Below are positions 36,196-44,053 of a stretch of 64,000 nucleotides of DNA, one piece after another. The DNA comes from Mycolicibacterium agri (lineage in GTDB: Bacteria > Actinomycetota > Actinomycetes > Mycobacteriales > Mycobacteriaceae). Positions within the stretch are counted from its first letter, which is position 1. Each line of letters starts with the position of its first letter. The notes under the pieces are model-generated. The model was not told the DNA's origin, made no database searches, and saw only the letters and a program-made list of their open reading frames with translations. Location of the stretch: positions 1 through 64,000 of the forward strand of contig NZ_PDCP01000007.1 of the NCBI RefSeq assembly GCF_002553505.1. Reading direction: 5' to 3'. Both the position numbers and the translations under genes were made by a program.

Positions 36196-36741
36196 ATGTC
36201 ACCAACTCTGTCCAGCCGACCCGTCGGTGCGCGCCGAACACGGATGGGCAACTTACGGTTGCGATTGAAGCCCCCGCACCGGTCGTGTGGGATCGTCCAG
36301 GGCGCCTGGTGGCCCCGGACGGATCAATTGCGCGTCGAGCTGCCGCCTCTGCTCACCGCGGTCTCGCGGCGAGTAGGTCCCATCGCGCGCGTTGTGTACG
36401 ACGAAACAAGTTGGACGTCAACACCGTCAGCTGCGGAGCTCGACGGCCGGAGCATCCTCCTCGAAGCCTCCAGCGTCGCCCCGACCGACACGCTGTCGGT
36501 GTTCGGTGAGTGGATCAATCGGCTGGTGCTGCTGGTAGTGCCGCCCTATACGAACCCCACACGCGCATACATGGCCGTAGTGGCGGCGTCGAACCCGCAC
36601 GATGACTCGACGCCAGACGAACTGCTCGGGATCACGCCGCGGGAAGCACACGATCGCCGACTTGCGGTGTCCGCTCGACAACGGTGGGAGTCTGGAGGGG
36701 GAGCGGCAATCGACGTTGAGGCGGTGCGGCGTGCTCAGTGA
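36196..36741 (+). CDS. DUF5994 family protein
   Basis: A 181-residue protein with RLRLKPPHRSCGIVQGAWWP near residue 22, RTDQLRVELPPLL near 41 and LVLLVVPPYTNPTRA near 112, features of DUF5994, an actinobacterial family of unknown function often found in small stress-related clusters. GGGAGG lies 8 nt before the ATG. The 3' end overlaps the DUF3040 gene by 11 bp, making it the first gene of a three-gene operon. Confidence 0.83.
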   Translation: MSPTLSSRPVGARRTRMGNLRLRLKPPHRSCGIVQGAWWPRTDQLRVELPPLLTAVSRRVGPIARVVYDETSWTSTPSAAELDGRSILLEASSVAPTDTLSVFGEWINRLVLLVVPPYTNPTRAYMAVVAASNPHDDSTPDELLGITPREAHDRRLAVSARQRWESGGGAAIDVEAVRRAQ

Positions 36742-37042
36742 CAAGGAGCGGAATGCCCTAGACGAGATCGAGCGCCAGCTGCGCTGGTCGAGCCCCGAGC
36801 TCGTTCGGCTGTTCAGCGGCGAGGAGCCGTTGCCGCCGACTCGGCGGCGGGCCAGATTCCGAGTACTGCTCGCTGCAGCGGCGCTGACGGCGCTGATCTT
36901 GCTGGGTCCGCGCACGCCCACCGAGGCCGAACTCCGATCTCAGCATCGGCGGCCACGGAGTGAACCATCACAGAGATTTGAGGCCCGAGCACACCGTCAC
37001 CCCCGACAACCTTGGCCCGGGCGGAACTGGAGAGAATCATGA
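36731..37042 (+). CDS. DUF3040 domain protein
   Basis: A 103-residue protein beginning LSDKERNALDEIERQL, the DUF3040 signature, followed by a single hydrophobic helix (about residues 45-60) and a basic Arg/Pro/His-rich tail. It is probably a small membrane protein. The GTG start lies inside the end of DUF5994, and its TGA overlaps the ATG of the SPFH gene (ATGA at 37039-37042). The function is unknown. Confidence 0.8.
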   Translation: MLSDKERNALDEIERQLRWSSPELVRLFSGEEPLPPTRRRARFRVLLAAAALTALILLGPRTPTEAELRSQHRRPRSEPSQRFEARAHRHPRQPWPGRNWRES

Positions 37043-37881
37043 TCGCCTTCTATTCCGTGGCCACCGCGGTTTGTCTAGTCGTGCTCTGGTTCGGCAGCAA
37101 CCTGCGCATCATCAAGCAGTTCGAAAGAGGTGTCGTCTTCCGCTTCGGCCGCGTGCAGGGCGGCGTGCGTCGACCGGGATTGACGATGCTGCTTCCGATA
37201 GCTGACCGACTGACCAAGGTCAACATGCAGATCGTCACGATGCCGATCCCTGCCCAGGACGGCATTACCCGAGACAACGTGACCGTGCGCGTTGATGCCG
37301 TCATTTACTTCCAAGTCGCCGATCCGGTGCGCGTGGCCGTCGACGTCCAGGACTACATGTCGGCGATCGGCCAGGTTGCACAGACGTCGCTGCGTTCCAT
37401 CATCGGCAAGAGCGACCTGGACGACCTGCTGTCCAATCGAGAGCGCCTCAACCAGGGCTTGGAGTTGATGATCGACAGCCCGGCATTGGACTGGGGTATT
37501 CATATCGATCGCGTCGAGATCAAGGATGTCGTCTTGCCCGACGCGATGAAGCGGTCGATGTCGCGGCAGGCCGAGGCCGAGCGTGAGCGTCGGGCGCGGA
37601 TCATCACCGCCGACGGTGAACTTCAGGCATCGCAGAAACTCGCCCGGGCTGCCGAAGTGATGGCCGAGCACCCGGCCGCGCTGCAACTGCGGCTCCTGCA
37701 GACCGTCGTGGAGGTCGCCGCCGAAAAGAACTCCACACTGGTCCTGCCGTTCCCCGTGGAGTTGCTCCGCTTCTTGGAAAGGTCCACGCCGACGCCAGAG
37801 CCGCACGAGGAGCCGATTCCGATGACCGAACCCGCTCGCGGTAAGCCCTCGAACGCGTTGGGGGCCAGCCAGTTCAGCTGA
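37039..37881 (+). CDS. SPFH/Band 7 (stomatin-like, slipin) membrane protein
   Basis: A 280-residue protein with an N-terminal membrane helix (residues 2-20), then the SPFH domain: IIKQFERGVVFRFGRVQG, PGLTMLLPIADRL, ITRDNVTVRVDAVIYFQVADP and a long Glu/Arg/Ala helix QAEAERERRARIITADGELQ. It is a typical prokaryotic stomatin that organises membrane microdomains. GGAGAG precedes the ATG at a good distance. A TTG 27 nt upstream is less likely because the ATG overlaps the DUF3040 stop. No partner NfeD-like protease gene is adjacent. Confidence 0.92.
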   Translation: MIAFYSVATAVCLVVLWFGSNLRIIKQFERGVVFRFGRVQGGVRRPGLTMLLPIADRLTKVNMQIVTMPIPAQDGITRDNVTVRVDAVIYFQVADPVRVAVDVQDYMSAIGQVAQTSLRSIIGKSDLDDLLSNRERLNQGLELMIDSPALDWGIHIDRVEIKDVVLPDAMKRSMSRQAEAERERRARIITADGELQASQKLARAAEVMAEHPAALQLRLLQTVVEVAAEKNSTLVLPFPVELLRFLERSTPTPEPHEEPIPMTEPARGKPSNALGASQFS

Positions 37882-37915
37882 ACCGATAGCCGCTGAACAG
37901 CGCCTACGGGGCCGG

Positions 37916-38299
37916 TCAAACAGGTTCGGCGGCGAGCATCCGGTTGATCTCGCTCAGCCGCAACAAGAAACGGCGCTCGTCGAGCTTCTTGCGCCGCATC
38001 CAGCTGGTCACCTCGGCGTTGCACTTGCTCGTGTTGCATGACCGACAGCACGGCACGACGTTGTCGATCGCGTAACGGCCGCCCCGCGAAATGGGCAACA
38101 CACAATCCTTTTGAAGCGGCGTCCCCGCAGCACCGCAGTAGGCGCAACCGCCCCAAGCCGCCTTCAGCGCCACCCACTGAGCCTCGGTGAGGTCGTGCAC
38201 CTTCGCGGCCATGCGCCGCTTGCGGCGCCGCGCGTATCTCGCGGCACGCGTGGGTCTTCGGGACGGCACACGCCGAATTATCCCTGTCAGTGGCGCCAT
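37916..38299 (-). CDS. HNH endonuclease-like protein
   Basis: A 127-residue basic protein. The N-terminal 40 residues are Arg/Lys-rich. The HNH core follows: CAYCGAAGTPLQKDCVLPISRGG, VVPCCRSCNTSK. The two CxxC pairs probably bind a structural zinc. The DHxxP-type position reads DCVLPI, so the usual catalytic histidine of the first motif is replaced by cysteine and activity is uncertain. It is not part of a visible phage or restriction cluster. Confidence 0.82.
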   Translation of the reverse strand: MAPLTGIIRRVPSRRPTRAARYARRRKRRMAAKVHDLTEAQWVALKAAWGGCAYCGAAGTPLQKDCVLPISRGGRYAIDNVVPCCRSCNTSKCNAEVTSWMRRKKLDERRFLLRLSEINRMLAAEPV

Positions 38300-38377
38300 C
38301 GAGCCGCTGCGCGCCGGCGTGTCTCATTCGCTGGCATTCAACCGATGCGGCGCGCCTGATGAGGCAGAATCGCGGAA

Positions 38378-39538
38378 ATGACCACGCCGCCGCAGCCTCC
38401 GGGACCGCCTGGTCGGCAGGGCCCGGACAACCCGCATGACGACCCTGCGACGCGTCGGCTGCGTCGCCCTGAGCAGCCGCCCGAGCCTCCGACCGAGCAA
38501 CTCCGTTCGCGCCGGCGGCCTCCCGATGCGGCGCCGACGGAGCGGTTCCGCCCCTCCCCGCCACCGCCAGGGCCACCACCGTCGGCACCGCCACCGTCGG
38601 GACCGCCAGCCGGACCGCCGCCAGGGCCGCCTCCGGGTGCAGGTGCGCCCCCGCCACCGTCCCGCCCGGGTGCGCCTGGCCCGCCGCGGCCAGCCGGGCC
38701 ACCGCCACCGCCTGCCGGTGGACCACCGCCGCCGCCTGCCAAGGCGCCGCCACCACCGCCTCCGCCACCCGCGGCGCCCGAGACGCCGACACCCGCGCCG
38801 AAGAAGCGCCGCGGTAGGGGATTTCTCAACCGGCAGTCGATCATCCTGATAGCGGTCATCATTGTCGCGTTGCTGGCGGGCGGTCTGGCCGGCGCGGAAC
38901 TCTACGCGCGTCACCGCGCCGACGACGTCCTCATCGATGTCGCCGAATGTGTTGTCCGCGACGGCGTTACGATCTCCTACGGAGTCAACCCGCCGTTCCT
39001 GTGGCAGCACATCGCCGGCCACTACACCAACATCTCGGTTGAAACCGCCGGCCACAACGTCCAGGACGCCGACGGGATGACCGCCGACGTGACCGTCTCC
39101 GACGTGCGACTGCAAGACACCGGCGACTCCAAGGGCACCATCGGGGAGTTGACCGCGACGCTGACGTGGAAGTCGTCCGGCATCAAGGAAACGCTGGCCG
39201 AAAACCTTCCCGATGTCGGCAACCTGATCACCGGCGTGCGCACAGATCCCGCCGCGGGCACACTCATCGTAGACGCCGGTGAGAACAGTGTCACCGCCAA
39301 ACCCGTTGTCACAGACGGTGATCTGAACCTCGAAGTGCTCGACGTGACCGGCCCGCTGCCGAAGGACGCGGTGCAGGCGGCGCTGAACGATCTCACCAAG
39401 AAACTCAACGACAACTATCCGCTCGGCATCCACGCCGACAGCGTCGAGGTCACCGACACCGGAGTGGTCGGCAAGTTCTCCAGTCAGGACGCATCCATCC
39501 CGAAGGAGGACGACAACCCGTGCTTCGCCCGGCTGTGA
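38378..39538 (+). CDS. LmeA-like (DUF2993) phospholipid-binding protein with proline-rich N-terminus
   Basis: A 386-residue protein in three parts. Residues 1-145 form a proline-rich cytoplasmic segment with long PPP/GPP runs, a single membrane helix follows at about 152-172 (ILIAVIIVALLAGGLAGAEL), and an extracytoplasmic DUF2993 domain fills about 175-386. DUF2993 proteins such as LmeA bind phosphatidylinositol and help lipomannan maturation. The exact role of this fused form is unknown. It diverges from the HNH gene, with 78 bp between start codons. Confidence 0.85.
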   Translation: MTTPPQPPGPPGRQGPDNPHDDPATRRLRRPEQPPEPPTEQLRSRRRPPDAAPTERFRPSPPPPGPPPSAPPPSGPPAGPPPGPPPGAGAPPPPSRPGAPGPPRPAGPPPPPAGGPPPPPAKAPPPPPPPPAAPETPTPAPKKRRGRGFLNRQSIILIAVIIVALLAGGLAGAELYARHRADDVLIDVAECVVRDGVTISYGVNPPFLWQHIAGHYTNISVETAGHNVQDADGMTADVTVSDVRLQDTGDSKGTIGELTATLTWKSSGIKETLAENLPDVGNLITGVRTDPAAGTLIVDAGENSVTAKPVVTDGDLNLEVLDVTGPLPKDAVQAALNDLTKKLNDNYPLGIHADSVEVTDTGVVGKFSSQDASIPKEDDNPCFARL

Positions 39539-39542
39539 CGCT

Positions 39543-40043
39543 CTAGCGCGGCGTCAGCCGAAACAGGGGAATGCGCCGCCCGGACGCTGCCGTCTTGACG
39601 CGATAGTCGGCGTAGCCGGCATACACCTGCTCGGCCAACCCGAAGAGCCGGGCGTACTCATCGGGATCGGTGACTTCGGTCGCGGTGAACGGCTGGTCGC
39701 CGAGCTCGCATTCGGGATGCGCCTTCAGGTTGTGGTACCACTGCGGGTGCTTCGCCTGGCCAGAGTTCGAGGCGACCAGAATCGGGGTCGGCCCGTCGTG
39801 GAAGTAGGTGAGCTGGTGCTCGCGGCGCTGCCCGGTCTTGGCGCCGGTGCTGACCAGTGGCGCGGTCGCGTTGCCGCCGAGGACCCACGGATAACGGCCG
39901 CCGGTGACGCGGAACAACCACGGGTCGATATGGAAGAAGACATGGCGCGCCACGAATTGGCCAGGACGCGAGCGGGCAAAGCGTTCCTGCGCCCGATACC
40001 ACCGGCCACGTTCCTGCAGCGGGTCGACGTAGTGGAGCGGCAT
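39543..40043 (-). CDS. F420-dependent nitroreductase (Ddn) family protein
   Basis: A 166-residue member of the deazaflavin-dependent nitroreductase family, a split-beta-barrel enzyme that uses coenzyme F420. Conserved patches are GRYPWVLGG, APLVSTGAKTGQRREHQLTYF and ILVASNSGQAKHPQWYHNL near residue 95, then AEQVYAGYADYRVKT. Substrates include quinones and nitro drugs; the natural one is unknown here. The 3' ends of this gene and the LmeA-like gene are 4 bp apart. Confidence 0.92.
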   Translation of the reverse strand: MPLHYVDPLQERGRWYRAQERFARSRPGQFVARHVFFHIDPWLFRVTGGRYPWVLGGNATAPLVSTGAKTGQRREHQLTYFHDGPTPILVASNSGQAKHPQWYHNLKAHPECELGDQPFTATEVTDPDEYARLFGLAEQVYAGYADYRVKTAASGRRIPLFRLTPR

Positions 40044-40094
40044 GGGCGGACCATAGCGTCGGGCTTTCGCGGCGAGGCCGGATTCGACAATTCG

Positions 40095-40496
40095 TCAGCT
40101 CGGGAGGGAACTGCCCGCCACGACGTTGATGTGCAGCGGCAACACGATGCGATCGTCGCGGCCCTCCAGCCGGACGGTGTAGATGTGCGGGCCGCCGCCG
40201 GGCTCGATGGGCAGCGCGATCGGCGGCGTCACCATGAAGGCGATTCGGCTCGGCACCGTGAAATACGACGAGCGCGCGGGCGTCCACTGCTGGCCGGTCG
40301 GGCCTGCGGCGTCGATGTGCAGGCCGAACTGTTTGCCACGGTCCTGCCTGCTGACCTCGCAGAAGATGACGCAGCGGGTCGCGAACGCGTTCGAGCCGTC
40401 GGCGACGGTCGTCGACGTCCAGCATCCGCCGGTCACATTGAGCATGTCGTCGACGACTTCGGCGTGGTTGGCAAAGAACGCGTTTGTTAGCCGCAC
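40095..40496 (-). CDS. DUF6941 family protein
   Basis: A 133-residue protein. With a GTG start at 40496 it begins RLTNAFFANHAEVVDDMLNVTGGCW, the pattern of DUF6941 (short strand, A-x-H-A-x-V, then a GGG/GGC turn), and ends with a beta-rich region FTVPSRIAFMV and DRIVLPLHINVV. A later ATG (MLNVTGG) would remove this conserved beginning. The function is unknown. It lies between the Ddn-like and papain-like genes on the same strand. Confidence 0.75.
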   Translation of the reverse strand: MRLTNAFFANHAEVVDDMLNVTGGCWTSTTVADGSNAFATRCVIFCEVSRQDRGKQFGLHIDAAGPTGQQWTPARSSYFTVPSRIAFMVTPPIALPIEPGGGPHIYTVRLEGRDDRIVLPLHINVVAGSSLPS

Positions 40497-40533
40497 CCCA
40501 CGAAAGCTAGCGCATCTACCCACCCGGCGAGCG

Positions 40534-41229
40534 CTAATCGAGCACGACGGCGACTTCCTCGCCCAGCTTGTAGCCCTCCGCCAGGGGCAGTTTGTCGCCG
40601 CTCCAGAACTTGCCCGGATCGAACCAGCTGTAGTGCTTCTCGGTCGACAGCAGCCCCATCTCCTCGTAGGTGATGGCGACCGTCTCCGCGCAGTAGGCCG
40701 TCTCCAGGCCTGCCGTTCGCTGTTCGGCCTTCTTGCGCTGGGCCGACTCCCGAAGGCGCTTCTCCAGGAACGGGATACCCCTGGCCAGGTCGCCCGCCGT
40801 CGGCACCCGGCCGCGGAACCAGCGTCCCGTCAAGCGCGCGGTGGTGGGAAACGGCGTGCCGTCCATCCGGGCAACGACCCGAAGCGCTTTGTCCTCCTGC
40901 TCGCGGCTCGCGTGCGGAATGAGCTGCCGCAGCCAACACCGCTGGTGGTAATGGAGGATCCAGCGCTCGACCGCCGCGCGCGCGTCGTTGAGTTGGACGC
41001 CGCGGTGGTTGGTGCCGCTCCAGACGTCGAGCAGCTTGTCGCCGAGTTCGGCGTGCCACATCAGCGGCGGCAAGTCGTCGATCGCCAGCGTCATCCCGAC
41101 GTGGTTCACCGGGGCGTTGGTCATGGTCTGAATCGCGCGGTCCGGCCCGGAGGCGCCGCGGAACAACCAGATATCGCCGGTGCGGGTCTCGTCCAGGGCG
41201 CGCGAGAGGGTGACCGTGTTCGCATCCAC
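40534..41229 (-). CDS. Permuted papain-like (NlpC/P60-type, YiiX-like) hydrolase
   Basis: A 231-residue protein with the residue order of circularly permuted papain-like enzymes: a histidine in APVNHVGMTLAI near residue 43 and a cysteine in TAYCAETVAITY near residue 183. GDIWLFRG near residue 18 resembles the opening strand of the fold. There is no signal peptide, so it acts inside the cell, perhaps on lipids or amides. The substrate is unknown. Confidence 0.72.
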   Translation of the reverse strand: MDANTVTLSRALDETRTGDIWLFRGASGPDRAIQTMTNAPVNHVGMTLAIDDLPPLMWHAELGDKLLDVWSGTNHRGVQLNDARAAVERWILHYHQRCWLRQLIPHASREQEDKALRVVARMDGTPFPTTARLTGRWFRGRVPTAGDLARGIPFLEKRLRESAQRKKAEQRTAGLETAYCAETVAITYEEMGLLSTEKHYSWFDPGKFWSGDKLPLAEGYKLGEEVAVVLD

Positions 41230-41255
41230 CAGCGCAGCTTAGGCACACTGACGGG

Positions 41256-41423
41256 ATGCGCAGCATCTGGAAGTGGGTCGGGCTGGCCGGTGTCGCCGGG
41301 GTCGTCGCCGGCGGTGTACTGGTCGCGCGCGATCAACGCCGCCGCAACTCCTATACGCCCGAGGACATCCGCGCCCGCCTGCATCAGCGGCTGGCCGAAT
41401 CGGAGCGGCAAGACCGCGGTTAG
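41256..41423 (+). CDS. 55-residue membrane-anchored small protein
   Basis: A short frame starting MRSIWKWVGLAGVAGVVAGG: one hydrophobic helix (residues 7-24), a basic RDQRRRNSY stretch, and a C-terminal helix PEDIRARLHQRLAE. The composition is that of a real small membrane protein: a clean helix followed by a positive-inside charge. It diverges from the papain-like gene (26 bp between start codons), and its stop overlaps the convergent isochorismatase gene by 4 bp. The function is unknown. Confidence 0.7.
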   Translation: MRSIWKWVGLAGVAGVVAGGVLVARDQRRRNSYTPEDIRARLHQRLAESERQDRG

Positions 41424-42136
41424 CGGGACGGAGGCGGAGCCAGCTTGGCGCGCAGCTGATCTATGGTCAGCACCCATGCGACGCTGCCCGCCATCAGTTC
41501 GAGCGCCATTTGATGATGGTCGTCGCCGCGCATGCTCGCGACACATTCCTCGATGACCACCGGGCGCAAGCCACGTGCGGACGCGCCGAATGTGGTGGCG
41601 TACACGCACGTGTCGGTGTTGATACCCGCGACGAGTACGACCTCGGGACGTAGGTAGCGGCGCAGAATCATCTCGAGGTCGGTGAGGTGAAAGCTGTCCA
41701 TCTCACGCTTGTTACCCATCATGAAGTCACCCTCGGCCACCAGCGCGGGCATTACCTCTTCGGTACCCGACCCGGCGACCCGGTCGACGCGCGTGCGTGC
41801 GGGCGCGATGGGGTTCTGCGACAAGCCGGCCCGCTGTCCCGCCATCGTGTATTCCGCGTGATGACCGCCTAGCGCCGCCTCTTCGGGGCGCCTGCTGACA
41901 AAGCAGTGCACCACGGGAATGCCGTGTTCCCGGCACATGTCGAGCATCGCGACGGTGTCGGCGACCACTTGCTGGGCGATGTGCTCGGCAACCGGAGCCG
42001 ATGCAACGGACGGGTCGAGAAAGTCGCGCTGCATGTCGATGGTCAGCGCGACGGTCCGTGTCGGATCTACGGTCAGCAGATCCCGCATGCGACGTTTGTA
42101 GTCCTCGCGATCGCGCAGCTGGATGGTCCGAGTCAT
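41420..42136 (-). CDS. Isochorismatase-like cysteine hydrolase
   Basis: A 238-residue cysteine hydrolase with a complete D-K-C triad: DMQRDF near residue 34, GNKREMDSF near 140 and NTDTCVYAT near 172. This superfamily includes nicotinamidases, carbamoylsarcosine amidases, ureidoacrylate hydrolases and biuret hydrolases; the substrate cannot be told. The 110 bp upstream (42137-42246) hold its promoter region and no gene. Confidence 0.9.
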   Translation of the reverse strand: MTRTIQLRDREDYKRRMRDLLTVDPTRTVALTIDMQRDFLDPSVASAPVAEHIAQQVVADTVAMLDMCREHGIPVVHCFVSRRPEEAALGGHHAEYTMAGQRAGLSQNPIAPARTRVDRVAGSGTEEVMPALVAEGDFMMGNKREMDSFHLTDLEMILRRYLRPEVVLVAGINTDTCVYATTFGASARGLRPVVIEECVASMRGDDHHQMALELMAGSVAWVLTIDQLRAKLAPPPSR

Positions 42137-42246
42137 CGCGTGTCCTTCCCGCGATGCGCATGATCCTGCGGCGCATCGGATTCGGCAACTATCGGCACGC
42201 GGATAGTTCGGCGTCGAACGGTTGCAGAGTCCGCGGTGCCGGTGTA

Positions 42247-43032
42247 CTAGGCGGATGCGACCTCGTAGAGGCGGTGCGTGCCGCTGAAGCCTTTCAGCTC
42301 GACCTCTCGACCGTCGTCGAAGAAGATGTCGTCGCCGGTGACGGAGTCGCGCACCGCTTCGCTGACCAACGTCTCACCGCCGTCGGCTTGCGCGGCCACC
42401 CGTGCCGCCATCGCGACGTTGCGGCCGAACAGGTCGTCGCCGCGTCGCACCGACTTGCCGGTGTGGATGCCGATGCGGACCCGAATTCCGTTGGGCCGCT
42501 TGTTGAGCACCCGTTGCACAGCGATGCTGCACCGCACCGCCTGCTCGGGCTCGGCGAACGCGACCATGAAACCGTCGCCCTGACTCTTCACGACATGGCC
42601 ACCATGGCGTTCCACCTGTCGGCGAATCATCTTGTCGTGCTTGTCGATCAGCCGGACATAGGCTCGGTCGCCGACGCGCTCGTTGAGGGCCGTCGACCCC
42701 TCGATGTCGGAGAACAGGATCGCGACCCTGCCGTCGGGTGCCAGTCGCGCCAGATCCGGGCGCTCCACCTCGGCCCAGTCGGCGAGGTCCTCGATGGAGG
42801 ACCGGACCGCGGCGCCGAACCCCTCCCTGCGGATGATGTTGGCGGTCTGCCACATGGTCTTGACCGCCTCACGCCCACCGGACAAAAGCATGTTGCGGGT
42901 GTCGACGCGGCCGCGCAGCTCCTCGTTCTCGCGGCGGACGCGACTGAGCTGGACGGCCAGAATCCCGATCACCACGGCCTCGACGACGGCCACACCACCC
43001 AGCACGTAGGCGGCGATCTGCGTCCCGGTCAC
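42247..43032 (-). CDS. Class III adenylate/guanylate cyclase, membrane-anchored
   Basis: A 261-residue cyclase with an N-terminal membrane helix (residues 6-28), a short coiled coil and a catalytic domain from about residue 100. The metal aspartates are in [10 protein letters not shown] and [10 protein letters not shown], and the transition-state Asn-Arg pair in [10 protein letters not shown]. The substrate-defining Lys is in VVKSQGD. A complete set of active-site residues suggests that a homodimer makes cAMP. No HAMP or sensor domain is present. Its start is 25 bp from the divergent hypothetical gene. Confidence 0.92.
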   Translation of the reverse strand: MTGTQIAAYVLGGVAVVEAVVIGILAVQLSRVRRENEELRGRVDTRNMLLSGGREAVKTMWQTANIIRREGFGAAVRSSIEDLADWAEVERPDLARLAPDGRVAILFSDIEGSTALNERVGDRAYVRLIDKHDKMIRRQVERHGGHVVKSQGDGFMVAFAEPEQAVRCSIAVQRVLNKRPNGIRVRIGIHTGKSVRRGDDLFGRNVAMAARVAAQADGGETLVSEAVRDSVTGDDIFFDDGREVELKGFSGTHRLYEVASA

Positions 43033-43057
43033 CGGTCAAGTATTGGATGCTGGTCTG

Positions 43058-44011
43058 ATGCAGGCGAAGGCGCCCTACTACGAGAGCCGCTTCATCCGCG
43101 CGAACGCCCCCGACCGCGCGCAGGCGTTGTGGCTGCGGTCCACGGTGCTGCTGCCGACCGCCGGGGTACCCGTTGCCGACTCATGGGTGATGATCTTCGA
43201 CCCCGACGGCGCAGGAAACCGCGCGCTCAAGGTGCCCCATCCCATCGACCAGTGTGCATTCGAGTACGACACCTGGACCGCCCGGATCGGCGCCACCTCG
43301 ATCGACGATGTCTCGTCTCGCGGGACCGCCACCGGTTCGGGCCGGTCGGCCCGCTGGAACCTGCGCATCACCCCGGGCGACGAGGCGCCGGTGAAGTTGC
43401 TGACCGAACGCGCGTACAACGCGAAGTTCCCGACGGCCAAGACGATGGTGCGCCACCCGCTGGCCCAGTTCGACGGCAGCGTCGAACTCGACGACATCGC
43501 CGTCGATGTGGACGGATGGACCGGCAGCGTCAACCACAACTGGGGCCGCCGCCACACGCCCGGCTACGCGTTCGGGCAGGTGTGCGGATTCGATGAGGCG
43601 CCCGCCTCGACGCTTGAGGTGGTCACCGCGCACGCCGCCGTCGGTCCTGTCTCGCTGCCCGCCGCCACTCTGCTGGTGTTGCGCCACGACGGGCGCGAGC
43701 TCGCCGTCCGCTCGGTGCTCGCGACCCGGCACACGCGCGGCCAATACCGGCCGTTCCATTGGACGTTCGCCGCACGCGTTGACGACGTCACCGTCGACGG
43801 CGAGATCACCGCAGCGCAGTCCGATGTGATCGGGCTGACCTATACCGACACCAACGGTGAGTCGAAATACTGCTACAACTCCGCTCTTGCGACGTGTCGA
43901 ATTCAGTTGACGGGCAGCGGAATCGACGCCACAGAACTGACCGCGACCCGCCGGGCGATGTTCGAGATCCTGACCGACACCCGCCACGAGTCGGTGCGCC
44001 TACTCACCTAG
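43058..44011 (+). CDS. Conserved hypothetical protein (lipocalin/AttH-like beta protein?)
   Basis: A 317-residue protein without signal peptide or membrane helix. It is beta-rich and has two similar halves, with SVNHNWGRRHTPGYAFGQVCG near residue 162 and the matching VMIFDPDGAGN near residue 43. The N-W-G-R-R-H stretch recalls lipocalin-like hydroxyneurosporene or tocopherol cyclase-type proteins, but the match is weak and I do not assign a function. The ATG at 43058 is preferred over an in-frame TTG five codons earlier. Confidence 0.72.
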   Translation: MQAKAPYYESRFIRANAPDRAQALWLRSTVLLPTAGVPVADSWVMIFDPDGAGNRALKVPHPIDQCAFEYDTWTARIGATSIDDVSSRGTATGSGRSARWNLRITPGDEAPVKLLTERAYNAKFPTAKTMVRHPLAQFDGSVELDDIAVDVDGWTGSVNHNWGRRHTPGYAFGQVCGFDEAPASTLEVVTAHAAVGPVSLPAATLLVLRHDGRELAVRSVLATRHTRGQYRPFHWTFAARVDDVTVDGEITAAQSDVIGLTYTDTNGESKYCYNSALATCRIQLTGSGIDATELTATRRAMFEILTDTRHESVRLLT

Positions 44012-44053
44012 CCCGCCTTATCCCGCCGCTAGCCCGCGCTCTATCCCGCGCCC

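Noticed and set aside
37012..37038. Earlier TTG start for the SPFH protein
   Set aside because: The ATG at 37039 has a better ribosome binding site and overlaps the DUF3040 stop as ATGA.
37916..38299. Mobile intron or phage origin of the HNH gene
   Set aside because: No reverse transcriptase, terminase, integrase or repeats flank it; solitary HNH genes are common in mycobacteria.
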